Source of the DNA: Macrobrachium rosenbergii
Lineage: Eukaryota; Arthropoda; Malacostraca; Decapoda; Palaemonidae
Direction of reading: 5' to 3'
DNA: 64,000 bases
Assembly: GCF_040412425.1 (NCBI RefSeq)
Contig: NC_089756.1
Location: forward strand, 1,894,498-1,958,497
A model generated the notes under the pieces. That model was not told the origin of the DNA, did no database searches, and saw only the letters and a program-made list of their open reading frames with translations. This document shows positions 33,075 through 45,400 of the stretch, one piece after another. How positions within the stretch are numbered: the stretch's first letter is position 1; each line of letters begins with the position of its first letter. The translations under genes were made by a program, and so were the position numbers.

Positions 33075-34230
33075 CTAGTGTGTTCCCCCTAAAACCAAGC
33101 CAGCTATAGATATGGGACCTAACGCAAACAGGTCCTGGTACACAACTTCGACCTCCCTAAGGTAGTGAGACACAAACACTGATTTCGATCTCCAGAAGGT
33201 GCTCTGTGTGATCTGTGAAAGTGACTTATTATGACGGAAAGCCACTGAAGTTGCTATTGAGCGCACTTCATGAATGTGAGACTTGACTAGGCGTGCGTCC
33301 TCTTCATTGATGTGCCTCTACGCCTCTAAAATGAGTTCCTTGACGAAGAAAGCAAGCACATTTTTGGATAAAGGTCTGGTTGGGTCTTTCACTGAACACC
33401 AGAGGTTAGAGGAATCTCCTCTGATGTTGGCAGTTCTGGCTAAGTAAGCCTTGATAGCTCTAACAGGGCACAAAAAAGCCTCTAATTCTTGAGAGCCAGC
33501 CACTTCAGAGAGGTTTTGAACTGTAAAGGACTGAGGCCAAGGATGGGAAGGAGACTCATTCTTGGCCAAAAAATTCAAGGTGAAAGAACAAACAGCATTA
33601 CCTTGTGAAAAACCCACTCTCTTGTCAATGGCATTTATTTCACTAACTCTCTTTGCCGTTGCTAAGGTAACCAGAAAAAGGGCTTTCTTAGTGAGGTCTC
33701 TAAGAGAAAGTTCTTCTAAAGGTTCGTACCTTGGAGATATCAACCCTCTCAAAACTACATCCAGATTCCAGGCAAGGGAAGGTTTTGGGGTCTTAGCTGT
33801 GTCTAAAGACCTGAGGAGATCTGACGAGTCTCAGTTATTCGACAGGTCTAACCCTCTATGGGAGAAGACGGAGGATAGCATGGCTCTGTAACCTTTGATG
33901 GTTGATGGCATCAACCTTCTTGAATCTCTTAAGTAAATGAAAAAATCGGCAAGCTGATTTATAGACGTCGAAGAAGAGGAGATGCTATTTTTTCTACACC
34001 AATTCCTGAAGACTGTCCACTTGGATTGGTATAATTTGCTAGAGGAGTCCCTTCTGCACCTCGCAATAGCCTCTGCAGCCTTGCTTGAAAAACCTCTCGC
34101 TCTGATGAGCTTCCTGACAGTCTGAAGCCTGTCAGAGCAAGAGTGGACAATCCCTGGTGAACTTCATCAAGTGGGGTTGTCTGGGAAGAGACTTCCTTTG
34201 AGGAAGAAGCCTTGGGAAGTCTATCAGGAG
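33075..34230 (-). pseudogene. Tyrosine recombinase of DIRS element 1
   Basis: The N-terminal part is at 34230-33760 in shifted frames (a GFSSKAAEAIARC-like piece). Frame 33752-33318 has FLVTLATAKRVSEINA, with the first catalytic Arg, then LCPVRAIKAYLARTA. Frame 33266-33075 continues IHEVRSIATSVAF (HxxR) and FWRSKSVFVSHYLREVE, with the putative nucleophilic Tyr. All catalytic blocks are recognisable, but at least two frameshifts separate them. Confidence 0.8.
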
Positions 34231-34239
34231 ATCTAGCAG

Positions 34240-35954
34240 GTCCGGGAACCACCTTCCTTGGCCAGAACGGGGCAATCAGGATTAGTTCGACGTTCTGATG
34301 GAATTTCATTTTGTTTATCACTTGCCTGATGAGCCCGAAAGGAGGAAAGGCATAAGCAAACAGGTTCATCCAGTCTAGGAGCATGGTGTCCACCAAGTGA
34401 GTGAGATGATGGTTCTTGGAAGTAGCGAAGAGGCCTATCATGGGAGTGTCTCACAATTTCCACAGATCTAGGCACACTTGTGGGTGCAGGGTCCACTCCA
34501 CTGGAAGAATCTGGTTCCGACGGCTGAGTTGGTCCCCAAGAACGTTCAGTTTTCCTTGCACAAACCGAGGGAACAGAGCCACCCTGTTGTCCGCCCACAG
34601 AAAAAGGTCCCTCGCAGTTTCGAACAGGGAGAAGGAACGGGTACCTCCCTGTTTCCGAACATAAGCTAGAGCAATAGAGTTGTCAGCGTGAACAGCAACT
34701 GCTTGGCATGAGACGTAGGCCGAAAAATCCTGGAGAGCGAGGTGAATGGCCAACAGTTCCTTGGCGTTGATGTGGAGCTGCTTCTGTTCGGTCGATCAAA
34801 CCCCTGACGTCCAGAAGTTGCCTAGATATGCTCCCCAACCAAGATTGGACGCGTCTGAGAACATCTGCAGAGATGGTTGCCTTGGGAGGAGATCTAGACC
34901 CTCCAAAAGTCTTTCCGGTGATTTCCACCAAAGAAGATGTCTCTTGACGTCGGGGGGAATGTTGAAGACCGTGGAGTCCAGTTGAATTCTTCTGTCCCAA
35001 GCACTCTTCAGGAAAAACTGCAAGGGTCTCATGTGTAGACGACCTAACTTGACAAATTGCTCCACTGACGACAGAGTTCCCAGGAGAGCCATCCACTGAC
35101 GGGCGGAGCAACTGTCCAGGAGGAGAAACTTCTCCACCGTAAGAAGGCAGGAGGAAACCCTTTTAGGGGACAGAAAAGCCCGAAAAACTAGACTGTCCAG
35201 AGTCATCCCCAAATAAAGAATCCTCTGTGAAGGAATTAAGCTCGATTTTTCCGTGTTTACCAGAATCCCTAAGGCTCGAACTAACCTTAGGGTTCTGTGA
35301 AGGTCCTCCATGCAGCGGTCCCATGATGATGAACGGAGTAGCCAGTCGTCGAGGTACAATGAGATCCGAACTCCCTCCAGGTGGAGCCAATGACCTGTCA
35401 GGGCAAGAACCCTGGTGAATACCTGCGGGGCTGTCGATAGGCTGAAGCAGAGAGCCCGGAACTGGTAAACTTTGTCCTTGAAAACGAACCGAAGATACCT
35501 CCTGGAGTCTTAATGTACTGGAATGTGGAAGTCGGCATCTTCCATGTCGAGGGTCACCATCCAATCCCCTAGAGTTAGAGCCTGAAGAATGGAGCGGTTC
35601 GTTTCCATGGAAAACCTGGTTTTCACTAAGTACAGATTGAGAGCGCTTACATTGAGAAATGGCCTCCACCCCCCTGATGACTTGGGGACTACAAACAGGC
35701 GGTTGTAGAATCCTGGGGTTGACACGTCCTGTACTTCTTTGATGACTGTTTTCCTTAAGAGAGACTGGACTTCTGTCTCTAGGGCCAAAAACTTGACTGA
35801 GCCTCTTGAGTATGCTGTCAAGGAAATGGGAGAAGTGGAGAGAGGAAGAGGTTGGACGAACGGAAGGCGGTAGCCTAGCTGGATCACTTGAATCACCCAC
35901 TGATCTGCACCTCTGTCTCTCCATTCCTCCCAATCTGTTAAGAGGAGATACCAT
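34240..35954 (-). pseudogene. Reverse transcriptase-RNase H of DIRS element 1
   Basis: RT N-terminal block at 35896-35510: PKSSGGWRPFLNVSALN, then GDWMVTLDMEDADFHIPVH with the motif A Asp. The frame changes there, then 35359-34796 has RISLYLDDWLLRSSSWD (YLDD, motif C) and LGTLSSVEQFVKLGRL. RNase H starts at FSDASNLGWGAYL and continues at 34753-34451 with AVHADNSIALAYV and GDQLSRRNQ. Linker 34441-33959 holds the PPFGLIRQVINK block. Three frameshifts. Confidence 0.85.
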
Positions 35955-36081
35955 CTAGGTCAAAGGAGAGGGAGCAGGCCTGGGTTTGGCGGATGACATA
36001 GACAGGATGTGCGACGCCGTCTTCTTATCCATGGCTGAAAGGACGTCTTTCACTATCGCTTCTGGGAAAAGGCCTTCCTTT

Positions 36082-38130
36082 TCAAAAGGTGCGAACATAA
36101 GGCTGTCTTTGCGAAGAAGTCACAGCCTTAGATAAGAAAGAGCACCAAGTCTCCCTTTTCTTCAGTGTCGCCATGGCGAAGAGGGAGGAAAGTTCGCCTG
36201 CCGCATCATGGATAGCAATGTCGGTGCAGGTAAGGAATCCCGTGATTCTCTCCAAGACGTCTTCCGCGATATTAGCCTGCTCAACTTGTTTAAAAATAGC
36301 TCCCATCGACCAATCGAGAAAACTGACAATCTCTAGGAGCTTGTAGAGGTTCTTGGAAAGGTGTTCTACATCCAGGGCAGAAAAGAAAGTCTTGGCAACT
36401 TCAAAGGAAATGCGTCTTGAAGGGTCCACCAGGGAGCCAAAGTCCCCTTGTACTGAGATTGCAGAGCCTAGTGAAGGAGAAGTTCCTGTGCTGTAATAAT
36501 TTTGCCTCCTTTTCGACAGCTTTGAAGGACGGTGCAAAAACGCTTTTACCAGAGGATCTCTTAGCTTCCAACCAAGCCTCTACCTCCTTCAAGGCTTTCT
36601 TGGAGGCGGTGGAGAGTACTAATTTGGGAAGGGAAGTGTCAGGACACTGCTTTCCCAGTAGCAACGTGGAAGTCGGGGAAGAGGGGGCTGTCGGCTGAAA
36701 ATGTTGAGGGTACGACTGCAGCAGAAAGTTGAGCAGAGATGCGTAATGAGAAGAAGGCACTGAGTCAACGGGACCTTCCTCTTCACCAGAAAGAATCGGT
36801 TCTGTGCCAAGATCGTCCAGGAGTTGAGGAAGAACAACTTCTTGGTTCCCAGGAATACAAAGGACTTTGCAGACTATCTTTTCTAGCTTCTCTTCCAGCA
36901 GACTAGATTCCTGGGAAGGTGAGGATGAAGCCAAAGGAGCAGACACTTCCTGTGTAGGAGGAGGAGGAAGAGGCACGGGAACTTGAGGCAGATCCTTCTG
37001 GAGAGGGCTAGGCACCTTGACTGACTTAGGTGACTTGGGAGGGAGCATCTGAAATGCATCTTCTTGAACGAAATCCCATGCTGAGTAACCCGGTGTAGGG
37101 CTAGCTGTTCTTTTCTTACAGAGTTTAGGGTCCCTAGGGCAGGAATTATCAGAAGATTGCCTCTTTAAGGGTCGAGAGGCATGATCCCACTTGCGATGAC
37201 AAGGAGGGGGAGGATCTGAAGAGCTGGAAGACGAAGAGACTGAAGATGAACTGCTGCTACTCTCAACTGAAGAATTTACCCTTAGGGAGTGATGTTTCGA
37301 AGCCGAACGACTTGACGAAGATTCTGGGGACACGATCCTGCGATGTCGACGATGGTGAGAAGAGCGACGAGTCAATGGAGAAACACTACGCGAACTTGCG
37401 CGTTTACGACTCTTCGAAGCTTTTCGACGCTTCGACGAGGAGTCATGCTTACGCCTTTCAACATAAGGACTAAGGCTTTTCGGTGCTTTAGAGGATGAGC
37501 CTGCTCGTGGGCAAGAATTTCTGACCTTTTTGCCAGCGCCGGACTGTCTTCTAGCCTCAGAAGGCGAGCGGGACAGCTGCCTTTGCTCAAAAGAGTCAGA
37601 AAAACGAGCAGACTCGCCTGAAACACGATCACGAACAACAACATTGTTATCACCAACATTTACATCATCACAAACACTAACGCCCGGACTATGGCGCGAA
37701 CGCACTAAACTTAAGACAGAATCCATGAAAACGCTCATTTGCGCTTCCATTTGAGTTCTGAAAAGATCAAATTCTGATTTATCAGCTTCAAGGCGGGGCT
37801 TGGCTTTAGGAAAAACATACTGGGAAGCTGGTGAAGAAGAGGGGGGAACATGAGGAGGGGTAAGAGCAGTGGTAGAGGAGGGAGGAGGGAAGGAGGAAGG
37901 AACAGCCGGTAAAGGGGATGACGCTGACGCCACCCGCGAAAAAGTCAGCCTAGCTTCCTTACGCTTAAAAAGCCTTCCTATCCCTATCCTTAACCAGCTT
38001 TACATGATGGGCATTGTACGTATGCCAAAACTCCTGACTCCATTCAATACACTCTCTGCATGTGTTCTCCTGGGAACACTCCTGACCCCTACATGCCGTT
38101 CACAAAGAGTGACAGTCATACTTAAGTTTA
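36082..38130 (-). pseudogene. gag of DIRS element 1
   Basis: N-terminal CRGQECSQENTCRECIEW (about 38105-38050) is a four-Cys motif also seen in DIRS element 4. The long frame 37933-36401 is Ser/Pro/Arg-rich (SSSVSSSSSSSDPPP) with SR-like repeats and ends in a folded part (LSTASKKALKEVEAWLEAK). A shifted frame 36537-36082 carries the conserved tail LDVEHLSKNLYKLLEIVSF and FAMATLKKRETWCSFLSKAV. DIRS ORF1 is thought to be the Gag-like structural protein. A frameshift near 36400-36540 and one near the N-terminus break it. Confidence 0.75.
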
Positions 38131-38309
38131 ACAAGTTTGGAAGAGCACCAATTCCCCGTGCAAACTCTAGATCCAGAGAGGCTGGAATCTGGCATAGCTA
38201 CCTATTTCACAGAGATAAGTTAGCTAGATTAAGAAACAAGATGCTGAGTACTTCGCCAAAAAGAGACGCCAGAAAGAAGCGCATCGAGATGAAGTTATCC
38301 AAACAGTTC

Positions 38310-38542
38310 GAAACGAACGGAAGTGTGAGATGCATTCATAACACACCCGAGATTGAAACTGAAGCTGTTTACTGGGCGAGTCTCCTTCCACTTCCCCCCA
38401 CCGGCATCCGGTGGCGCTGGGTCTCCCGCCAATTATATCAGCGTTCCAAACAAAGTTTGAAAAAATATATCTCGGACGTGTCGAAATTTAAGAGATTAAA
38501 GCTTTTACAGTGTTTTGGTAAGACATTATAATGAAAAGTGAT
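38310..38542. repeat. 5' inverted terminal repeat of DIRS element 1
   Basis: Inverse of 32255-32476; lacks about 15 bases present near the outer end of the other repeat. The env reading of the gypsy-like element resumes directly after it. Confidence 0.85.
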
Positions 38543-38543
38543 C

Positions 38544-39774
38544 TGTGAAATTAATAAAGGATTTGGGTATTGTGAGTATTGACATTACATGAGTGCTTAT
38601 CAATGAAATGACGTTGAAAGATGTTCAAAGGGAATTAAAATCACTGATTAAGAAAAGTGAAAATAACAGTGTTTTACCATTGTTGGAAAAACTAGATAAT
38701 GACATAGGAAATGTGTTAAATACAAGATCCAAATGATCCCTCTTACCTTTTATAGGGACAGCACTTAATCAATTATTTGGAGTAGCTACAGACTCTATGT
38801 AGAAAAAGAAAGTGTCCGTGTAGACAAACTAGAGAAATGGGCAGCAACAAGGGGCATTGTGTTAAATAAGATTATAAGCTCTCAAAACTTAAACAGTGAG
38901 GAATTGAAAAAATAAAAGTATTCATTAATGCAGTGAACAGCAATATTACCAAAGAGATTAGATAATAACAAATGAACAACATTTAAATACCTTTATGAAC
39001 AATGTTAGAACTGTATTGCAAGACCATAAAGATCTGTTAAATGCCATTTTGTTAGCCTATAAAGGAATATTAAGTCCAACATTAATTAACCCAAGGGAGT
39101 TAGAGGGCATAATTAGTGATTTTTTGATAGAAGGACATTATATCCCTGTGGTAAAGGATATAATGGTCTATTATAATTTGATAACCACCAAGGTAGTTAA
39201 AAATAAGATTCTTCTAGTATTACCATTTAATCAAAAGAGGCAGATGTACTGATGTCCATACATCCTTTTCCCTGTTGATAAAGGAAACGTAATTATCTCA
39301 AATGTCAACCACATCAATTTTGCATTAGAAGAACATGGGCTAATGATGTCATTTATTACTGATGTTCAATTAAGAGATTGTATACTTTTGAAAGATAAGG
39401 CGTATATTTGCAACCTTGACAACCTTTACGAAACTACTAATGCCTATCCTTGTGTTCAAGAAATAATTGAAAACAAAAATCAAGAGACAGTACTGTGTAC
39501 ACAATTATCCAGACATGATTTTGTTTCCATCCTAGTAGAACAGTCAGTTTTTGTATTTTCACTGAATTCAGTAACAGCAACTATTAATTGCCATAATATA
39601 AGTACTGAAATTAATTTCAATAATGTCCCTGCTTTTGATAAGACATGCAAGTTAGTTATTCCTAATAAATTACATTATGAACCTCATGTCTTCATAGAAA
39701 TAACAATCCATAAAAATGCCCCATACATGAACTACTCTAGTGAAGTTAAAGAATTTAAACTGTCTCAGAGTTAA
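38544..39774 (+). pseudogene. Env remainder of the errantivirus-like element, broken
   Basis: In-frame pieces show the plan of insect errantivirus Env, which is related to baculovirus F proteins: a polar N-terminal part, a basic furin-type site near 38730 and a hydrophobic fusion-peptide-like stretch after it. A long ectodomain part follows (38995-39252 and 39343-39774) with a QLRDCILLKD-like Cys region. The basic site is interrupted by an in-frame TGA at its last position. Further stops lie near 38802, 38816 and 39250. No transmembrane anchor is evident before the final stop. Non-functional. Identification is by architecture. Confidence 0.65.
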
Positions 39775-40038
39775 AACAAATAAATGAGTTGAATTTAGTA
39801 TATGAATTTTTCTATTACAAAGAAAATGTTTCACCAATTGTGTCTCTATTCAATTAACCATAATTAATTGATTTTTTTGCATTAGTACATTGACACAGTT
39901 TGTGCAATTTAAACATTTTTTTTTTTTTGCAATTTAAATGTTTTTTACTTGATGGGCAATCATATAAAAACTTTATTTTATTTGTGTGATTTTGCAACCA
40001 TCCATTGAACTGTATTCTTTTTGTCACACTGAGGGCAG
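39775..40038. other. Segment between env and putative LTR
   Basis: AT-rich, with two T-rich ACATTTTTTTT/GCAATTTAAA-like near-repeats at 39895-39945. It ends with a purine-rich GAGGGCAG that could be the polypurine tract. Confidence 0.3.
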
Positions 40039-40089
40039 TGTGAGGTAGCGTGACCGAGTGATGTTGTGGTGTAGAATATATAGGGAAAT

Positions 40090-40156
<67 letters not shown>

Positions 40157-40849
40157 GAGAATAAATAATAAAGAGAGGCAAAGAACACAGTGATAACGCC
40201 CAAAAGCTGTTGTTGTTATCGTGATTCCAATACGCTGATCGAGGCAGGATGTTTGCATGAACCATACGCAGTATATCGTGTTGAAGCCATAAAAACAGTC
40301 GTAAAAGTGAGAAATAATGGCCTCGCAATTAAGCTAACCAATTCATGAGTCAGCACAGCCTAAATGCCTACAGCAGCTGGTTCTATAACCCCACCTTCTC
40401 AGGGAGGCGTTTTCATGGAAATTCCAGGAAATTGGGGGCTGGACAAAGTGATGTACTTCTACAACCTCCAATCAAGTCCTCTAAGGAGAGATTTGAATCA
40501 CACCCACTACAGTCCTTCCAATCAGCTACTTGAAGGGGAGGCCTTGCTGATTAATCCTTCCAATAAGGCTAGAAGGAGGTGGAGATTACAGATAACAAGA
40601 ATTCTAGGGGTTCAACAGGCTGGAGAACGCCAGGAGAGGATAGATCAGAACTGTGTCCTTCAAGGGAGAGTACGTCTCCCCTCGCTTCAGTGTTCCCCAT
40701 AGAGACTGAGTCTAAGTTTAGTTGCTCCAAGGTGATTTCGTTTCTATCATTGTAACTTGTTAATTTTGTACTGATCCTTATAATACTAAGTACTAATTAA
40801 AGTGAAGAAATTACCGATTTCGTCTCTATACACCTTTCTGAGAGATATC
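40039..40849 (+). repeat. Possible 3' LTR of the gypsy-like element
   Basis: Begins TGTGAGGTAGC directly after GAGGGCAG and could end at GAGAGATATCA, with an ATTAAA at 40796 as a candidate polyadenylation signal. No second LTR is in the window for comparison, so the boundaries are a guess. It includes a long (AG)n run. Confidence 0.3.
40091..40153. repeat. (AG)n microsatellite
   Basis: About 31 uninterrupted AG units. Confidence 0.95.
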
Positions 40850-40929
40850 AATATTTAATTTAATTAATATCAAGAAGATAGCACATCATCAGCGAAGCGA
40901 TGCTGAGGGACACATCTAAAGAAACCAAG

Positions 40930-41376
40930 GTAAGAAGTGAGAAAGACTAAAACTCATACAAAACAGAAAGAGGAGATCTCCCTTAACACGGTCAAGGCGA
41001 TCGGCGTGTTGACTAGGGGTGGCTTTTTCTTGAAAGGAACTGAGTATCTTTCCCTCAGTACTTCTACAAACCATGGTTCCGCCCCTTTGGTGCTCCAACT
41101 CTCTCTAAACAGTTGGAGCCTGGCACCCACGGGTGCATGTAGGACTGCATCTTCACTTCTTCGATACAAGCTTAGATGATGATTTCTTAATGGCTCAGGA
41201 GGAGAAACAGACTCTAGCCTTAGGCCTAGACAGAAAGTGTTGTCTTCCTCCTTGAAAGGGTTGTCTCTGAAGGGGTGAGGACGATCTAGCAGAAAAAGCG
41301 AACCAATCCTAAGGGTGCTAGTGGATTGGGTCAAGGCCATGAGTAGATTTCTTCTGCAGTTCAAGAGAAACTTCAT
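40930..41376 (-). pseudogene. RT N-terminus of DIRS element 5
   Basis: Frame 41376-40954 reads APVGARLQLFRESWSTKGAE, then SVPFKKKPPLVNTPIA, homologous to 53691-53830 of DIRS element 3. It is cut near 40930, where the gypsy LTR region begins. Confidence 0.7.
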
Positions 41377-41379
41377 TTA

Positions 41380-42700
41380 CCACTGCTTGCGGGAAAAGGT
41401 GATGGCGATCAAGGGTTGGGGGGGGGAGGAAGAAAGAAGGGCTGACCTCTGAGGGGCAGTAACACTCTTGGAAGTGAAAGAACACCAGAACTCTCTTTTT
41501 TTTTAAACTTCCATAGTGAAAAGGGAGGCCAATTCCTGGGAAGCATCTCTAACAGCTCTGTCCATGCAGTATATCACGCTGAGCCAATCTGGGGAACAAT
41601 CTTCAGAGAGTGGAGAAAAATCCTGGATCTTCTTGGCTAATGCCCCAACTGACCAGGCAAGGAAACTTCGCCCCTACAAAGACTTGAAGAGCGCTCGTGG
41701 AATAGCAGACAATCAGGAGCCAAACAATGCCTTGGTGCTAAGGGGCACTTGGGCGTCATTGGCTTTAATGACAAAGAATGGTGCCTGGGTGCCAGATACC
41801 GACGGTCAGGAGACAGTTGAGCAGGAGTACGCCACTCGGGGCTATCCCAGAAGCTGCAAGCGGCTTGGGGGTTTCGGGGAGGTTCTTTCAGACTTTTGCA
41901 TGGGATAGGAGATTATTCCCGAGCAGAAGAATACCTCTTTAAGGGGTAAGACTCCTTTGAGAAACGCCACTGGTGCCTCAAATCAGGGTTAGGAGTTCCT
42001 GGGCTCAAGGAGAGATGGTGGACATCTGAGACGTCTCTCAAACGGCCTTCTGTCACAGCCTGGGAAACAACAGGCTCGACTGTGGGGGCGACTACCCGTG
42101 TATAGCTCCCACCAACCTCCCTTGGGTCTTCAGTATACTTCGTCCCAGGTTTAGGGGAGTCTGGCAGTGACCTTTGCCTAGGAGCGTCGGCGGGACGGGT
42201 TGCCACCTCCTCCTCAACCACTTCAATGGCACTTTTATCACAATTTATTCATCAAAAAGCGCACTGATTCACTGAGTTGTGTCAATTTACTTACCATCAG
42301 ACCAAACTTTGGTTGAACTTGACGAGTTCAGGAGCAAGGAACCAGGCGAGGGAGGAACAGGAGGGCTCAGAGCAAAAGACATTAGAAACAGGAGAGGTAA
42401 CAGAGGGTACATCCATACTCACTGGTTTGGGAGCTGAGCTAATACCTAAACCTTTACTATTGGCTCTAGTGGCTGCTTTCCTCTTTCTACCTCTTCCTAG
42501 CATAGAAAGATGAGAAGCTAAGTTTTCCATGTCTTCTCATGCCAACCTACACACTCGTTACAAGTCAGATTGATCTGCAAGAACAACAAATGGCATGAGC
42601 GTCATATGAAGCTTTTGTTAACCTGGTATTGCAGCCTTTGCTGCAGTACCGAGAACTGGATGAGCTAAAGTCTGACATAATAAAAAATTAAACAAGGTTA
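41380..42700 (-). pseudogene. gag of DIRS element 5
   Basis: The shifted reading near 41520-41460 gives KKREFWCSFTSK, the conserved gag tail. Frames 42221-41913 and 42530-42297 (MENLASHLSMLGRGRKRKAA) are the variable and N-terminal parts. The CNECVGW-like half of the Cys motif is at about 42560. Many stops. Confidence 0.6.
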
Positions 42701-43215
42701 CAAAAGTTAACACTCAATGAGAAAAAACATTCCTGAAAGGCAATTAGCTTAACTGTGATCTTCATAAGCAACTACCGAACTATGCAAGAGCCAATTGGCA
42801 AATTTCACTAGGAGAAAAAAGCAGGTCGACACAAAAATCACAAAGAGTAATAAAAATCGGACAGAAGACGTCAAAATCAGTGATAAAAAGTCAAAATCAG
42901 TTGATAAACAACAAAAAACTAGTGCCAAAGGCAATCAATTTTTATACTTCACCGAAAAGGGAAGTTAACAAGACAAATTCCAAAAAACCAAGCTGCGTTC
43001 CTACAACTGTGAGAGCTCTAGGATGGCAGAAAACAAATTGACCCTTCTTTCAAGGGTTATTTCTATCCTTCCCAGAGAGTGAGCGGGGCATAGTCACTGT
43101 CTCGGACGGAAGAAGAAGAGTATTGCCGCAAATTTCGAAAATTCAAGCTGCCGTCTAGTAGAAAACTCAGTGATGTAATTCCTGGGTAAGTTACCTAAAT
43201 AAAAATACAATTTAC
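42701..43215 (-). other. 5' region and terminal repeat of DIRS element 5
   Basis: Non-coding. The distal part (about 42960-43215) has the GGGTAAGTTACC...AAAATACAATT design of a DIRS end and directly meets the TTTGTTCCTACACGATATACAAACC start of element D copy 2. Confidence 0.4.
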
Positions 43216-43779
43216 TTTTAAAAATTGTGATTTGTTCCTACACGATATACAAACCACTGGTCCTTTACATTAGGAAGACTCACTGGTTGAAGGGAGGAAT
43301 CTGAGAGAGTCTCTTGAACTGACTGGAATTCTGCATACCTGGGCTGCTACTCCTGGTCAAAGAGCAAGGAGTACCATGCCGCTGACACACTGATCGTAGT
43401 GTAGAAACTGCAAGATCAAATGTCAGATACTGGACCTTTTTGCATGAGTGAGGAAACATAACTCATACGAAATAGGCTGGGAAGAATCTAAGAGCTGGAG
43501 GCAGTAAGGAAAACCCAAGATAAGGTTTTCCTTATTGCCAGTCTCCTTCCTCCCCTTGCTAGAGTAAGGAGCGGAATTGCTTCTATGATTCTAGAAGAAA
43601 AATAGAACGGGCACTTAATGTGTAGTCTTACCGCATCAAGACACCAGATCCAGCAAGTGTCGGTTCAAGTCCTATTCTCACCCCAAAAGGAGGCGAAGTA
43701 GGAGGGTAAGGAAGGAGGAGGAGGAGGAGGAGAGGCCAGTCACTATCGGGATCCTTTTCACTTCGAAAACCAGCACCTT

Positions 43780-44760
43780 AGGCTAGATGCTACCTGTCCA
43801 ATGGAAAGAGCCGGGTAAGAAAACACAACCTGTTGAGCAGCCATTACAGGACCAAGGAAAAAAGGTTCCAAGGGCCTGTGGGCAAGACCAAAGGTAGAAG
43901 ACAAGAGTGTGGCCTGTGTGACCACATCTTGCTTCCAGACCGACAGAAACTTCCAGAATGCGAGGGATGGACCAAGCCATTGACTTCATGAGCTCTCAGG
44001 TGGAAAGTACCGGTATCGTCGTCACCAGCTGCCGAGTACCTCCTTCGATCACTTCAAGAAGCCAGGAGAAAGATGTGTCCTTAGACTAGCAAAAACATTG
44101 ACGACATCCAAGTTAGGAGTGTCGAGCCTTTTCAGAAAGCACTACAGCTCCCTAATAGGACAAAGCAATGGTTGGTCTGGATCATCAATACAAAGCCCAA
44201 GGAGGAAGTGAACAAGAAGGACTCGAACCTAACAACAGATGCCAATGGATTTGGAGTCCACTACGACATGCGAGAAGTAGTCGAGGTATTGATCCCCTTC
44301 ACCTGTTCTTCCATCTTTTATGCCAAGGCCAGAGTGAGATGAGAGATGGTCCTACAAGGACACATCTCTGTCCAACGATTCTCGTAAGGGTGCATGCAGA
44401 GCATGGGACAGGAACACTAAATGAGAGTCACATGCCATCCAGGCATCAGTTTCCTGGGACAGCAAGACAGAAGCAGCTTCTCATCAGTAGCTAAATCTCG
44501 ACTGAGGAGAAAAAGGCTACGTCAGATAGAAGACTAGGTCGCAAGGGCCAACGTTCTTTACAACTGAAATGGAGAGAAGCAACCCTTGGCGGAGAACACG
44601 AGGAAGTCCAGACTTGAAGACCAACCAGTGAAGACGGATCCAGTCCTTGGAACAGTGTTGCAGAGGATTGCAAGCCTATGCTTGCAAGGAAAGCTGGAAA
44701 GTTTCTCAGTCCTGAACACACGGATGTACTGCCTCAAAAACCACTTCTTGTGTAGCTGCT
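43780..44760 (-). pseudogene. Tyrosine recombinase trace in element D copy 2
   Basis: In shifting frames on the minus strand: GSLQHCSKDW-like N-terminal pieces, LLCPIREL near 44145 (matching LCPVRAL of DIRS elements 1 and 3), RAHEV followed by SMAWS near 43985, and FFLGPVMAAQQVV near 43860. This is the order of a DIRS recombinase. The reading is heavily decayed, so the call is tentative. Confidence 0.4.
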
Positions 44761-45049
44761 ACAGGAGGTTGTGTCAAGCAGAACTCTTCTCAATGCCTTG
44801 AAAGCAGAGCTATCAGGTTGGGCGAAAGGCGAAGTCTTCCAGCATTTATCTGTAACTCGGATGAGCAATGCTAGTTGAACCCCTAGGGAAACAAACAAAT
44901 ACTGAGGGAAAAACGTAGATATCAATGTTTCCCATAAAGACAGCATACCTCACTGTAGCGTCCCATGGGTTGGGTACAAAGGAGCGAGAAAACTACCGAC
45001 TTTGTTGCGCCGGAAGGCAAACAGGAAGACGGTAGGTTTCTCTGAGTTC

Positions 45050-45400
45050 AGCAGTCTCTTAGTGAATCTTCATGAAGAAAAGAGTGAAGAGCTTGCTCTA
45101 TCCCAAACACTCAAACCCAAGGCTGAGCTCGCCTATCAATACATCCCCACCGGGAATGAATCTGGCTAACTGAGGTATCGAGTGCGCTATAGAACACTTG
45201 AGTACCCGCAAATGTCAACAGATGAAATACGAGGAAAAAACGATTCCCTCTTGTTTGTCGATGTATGCCACTACTGTGGTGGTGTTGTTCAATGAAACCA
45301 CTGAGTGTTGCAAAACTCATCCTGAATCTCTCAGAAGGCCAAAAAGCTGCCTTGAGTTCAGGATGTTGATGAGATGGTATCGTCTCGGTCACACACCTTC
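45050..45400 (-). pseudogene. RNase H trace in element D copy 2
   Basis: On the minus strand VSLNNTTTVAYIDKQ near 45295-45250 matches the DIRS RNase H block (compare AVHADNSIALAYVRKQG in element 1). A CSIAHSIS..DSFPVGMY..A segment then corresponds to the following block. The sister copy at 60070-60360 shows the same in another frame. Confidence 0.45.

Larger units (their letters stand above)
32255..38542 (-). mobile_element. DIRS element 1, nearly complete
   Basis: Both ends are inverted: ATCAC at 32255 and GTGAT at 38538-38542. Shared inverted sequence of about 175-190 bp follows (32286-32476 against 38345-38525). On the minus strand the order is gag (38130-36082), RT-RNase H (35954-34240) and tyrosine recombinase (34230-33075), then an internal complementary region (32521-32625) next to the 3' repeat. 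At 6.29 kb, this is the classical DIRS plan. No target-site duplication is seen, as expected. Stops and frameshifts show it is inactive, but its repeats remain close to identical, so it is young relative to element D. Confidence 0.85.

Noticed and set aside
37869..38531. 220-codon plus-strand frame
   Set aside because: It is antisense to DIRS gag and runs into the terminal repeat. The minus-strand Cys motif and gag order fit better.
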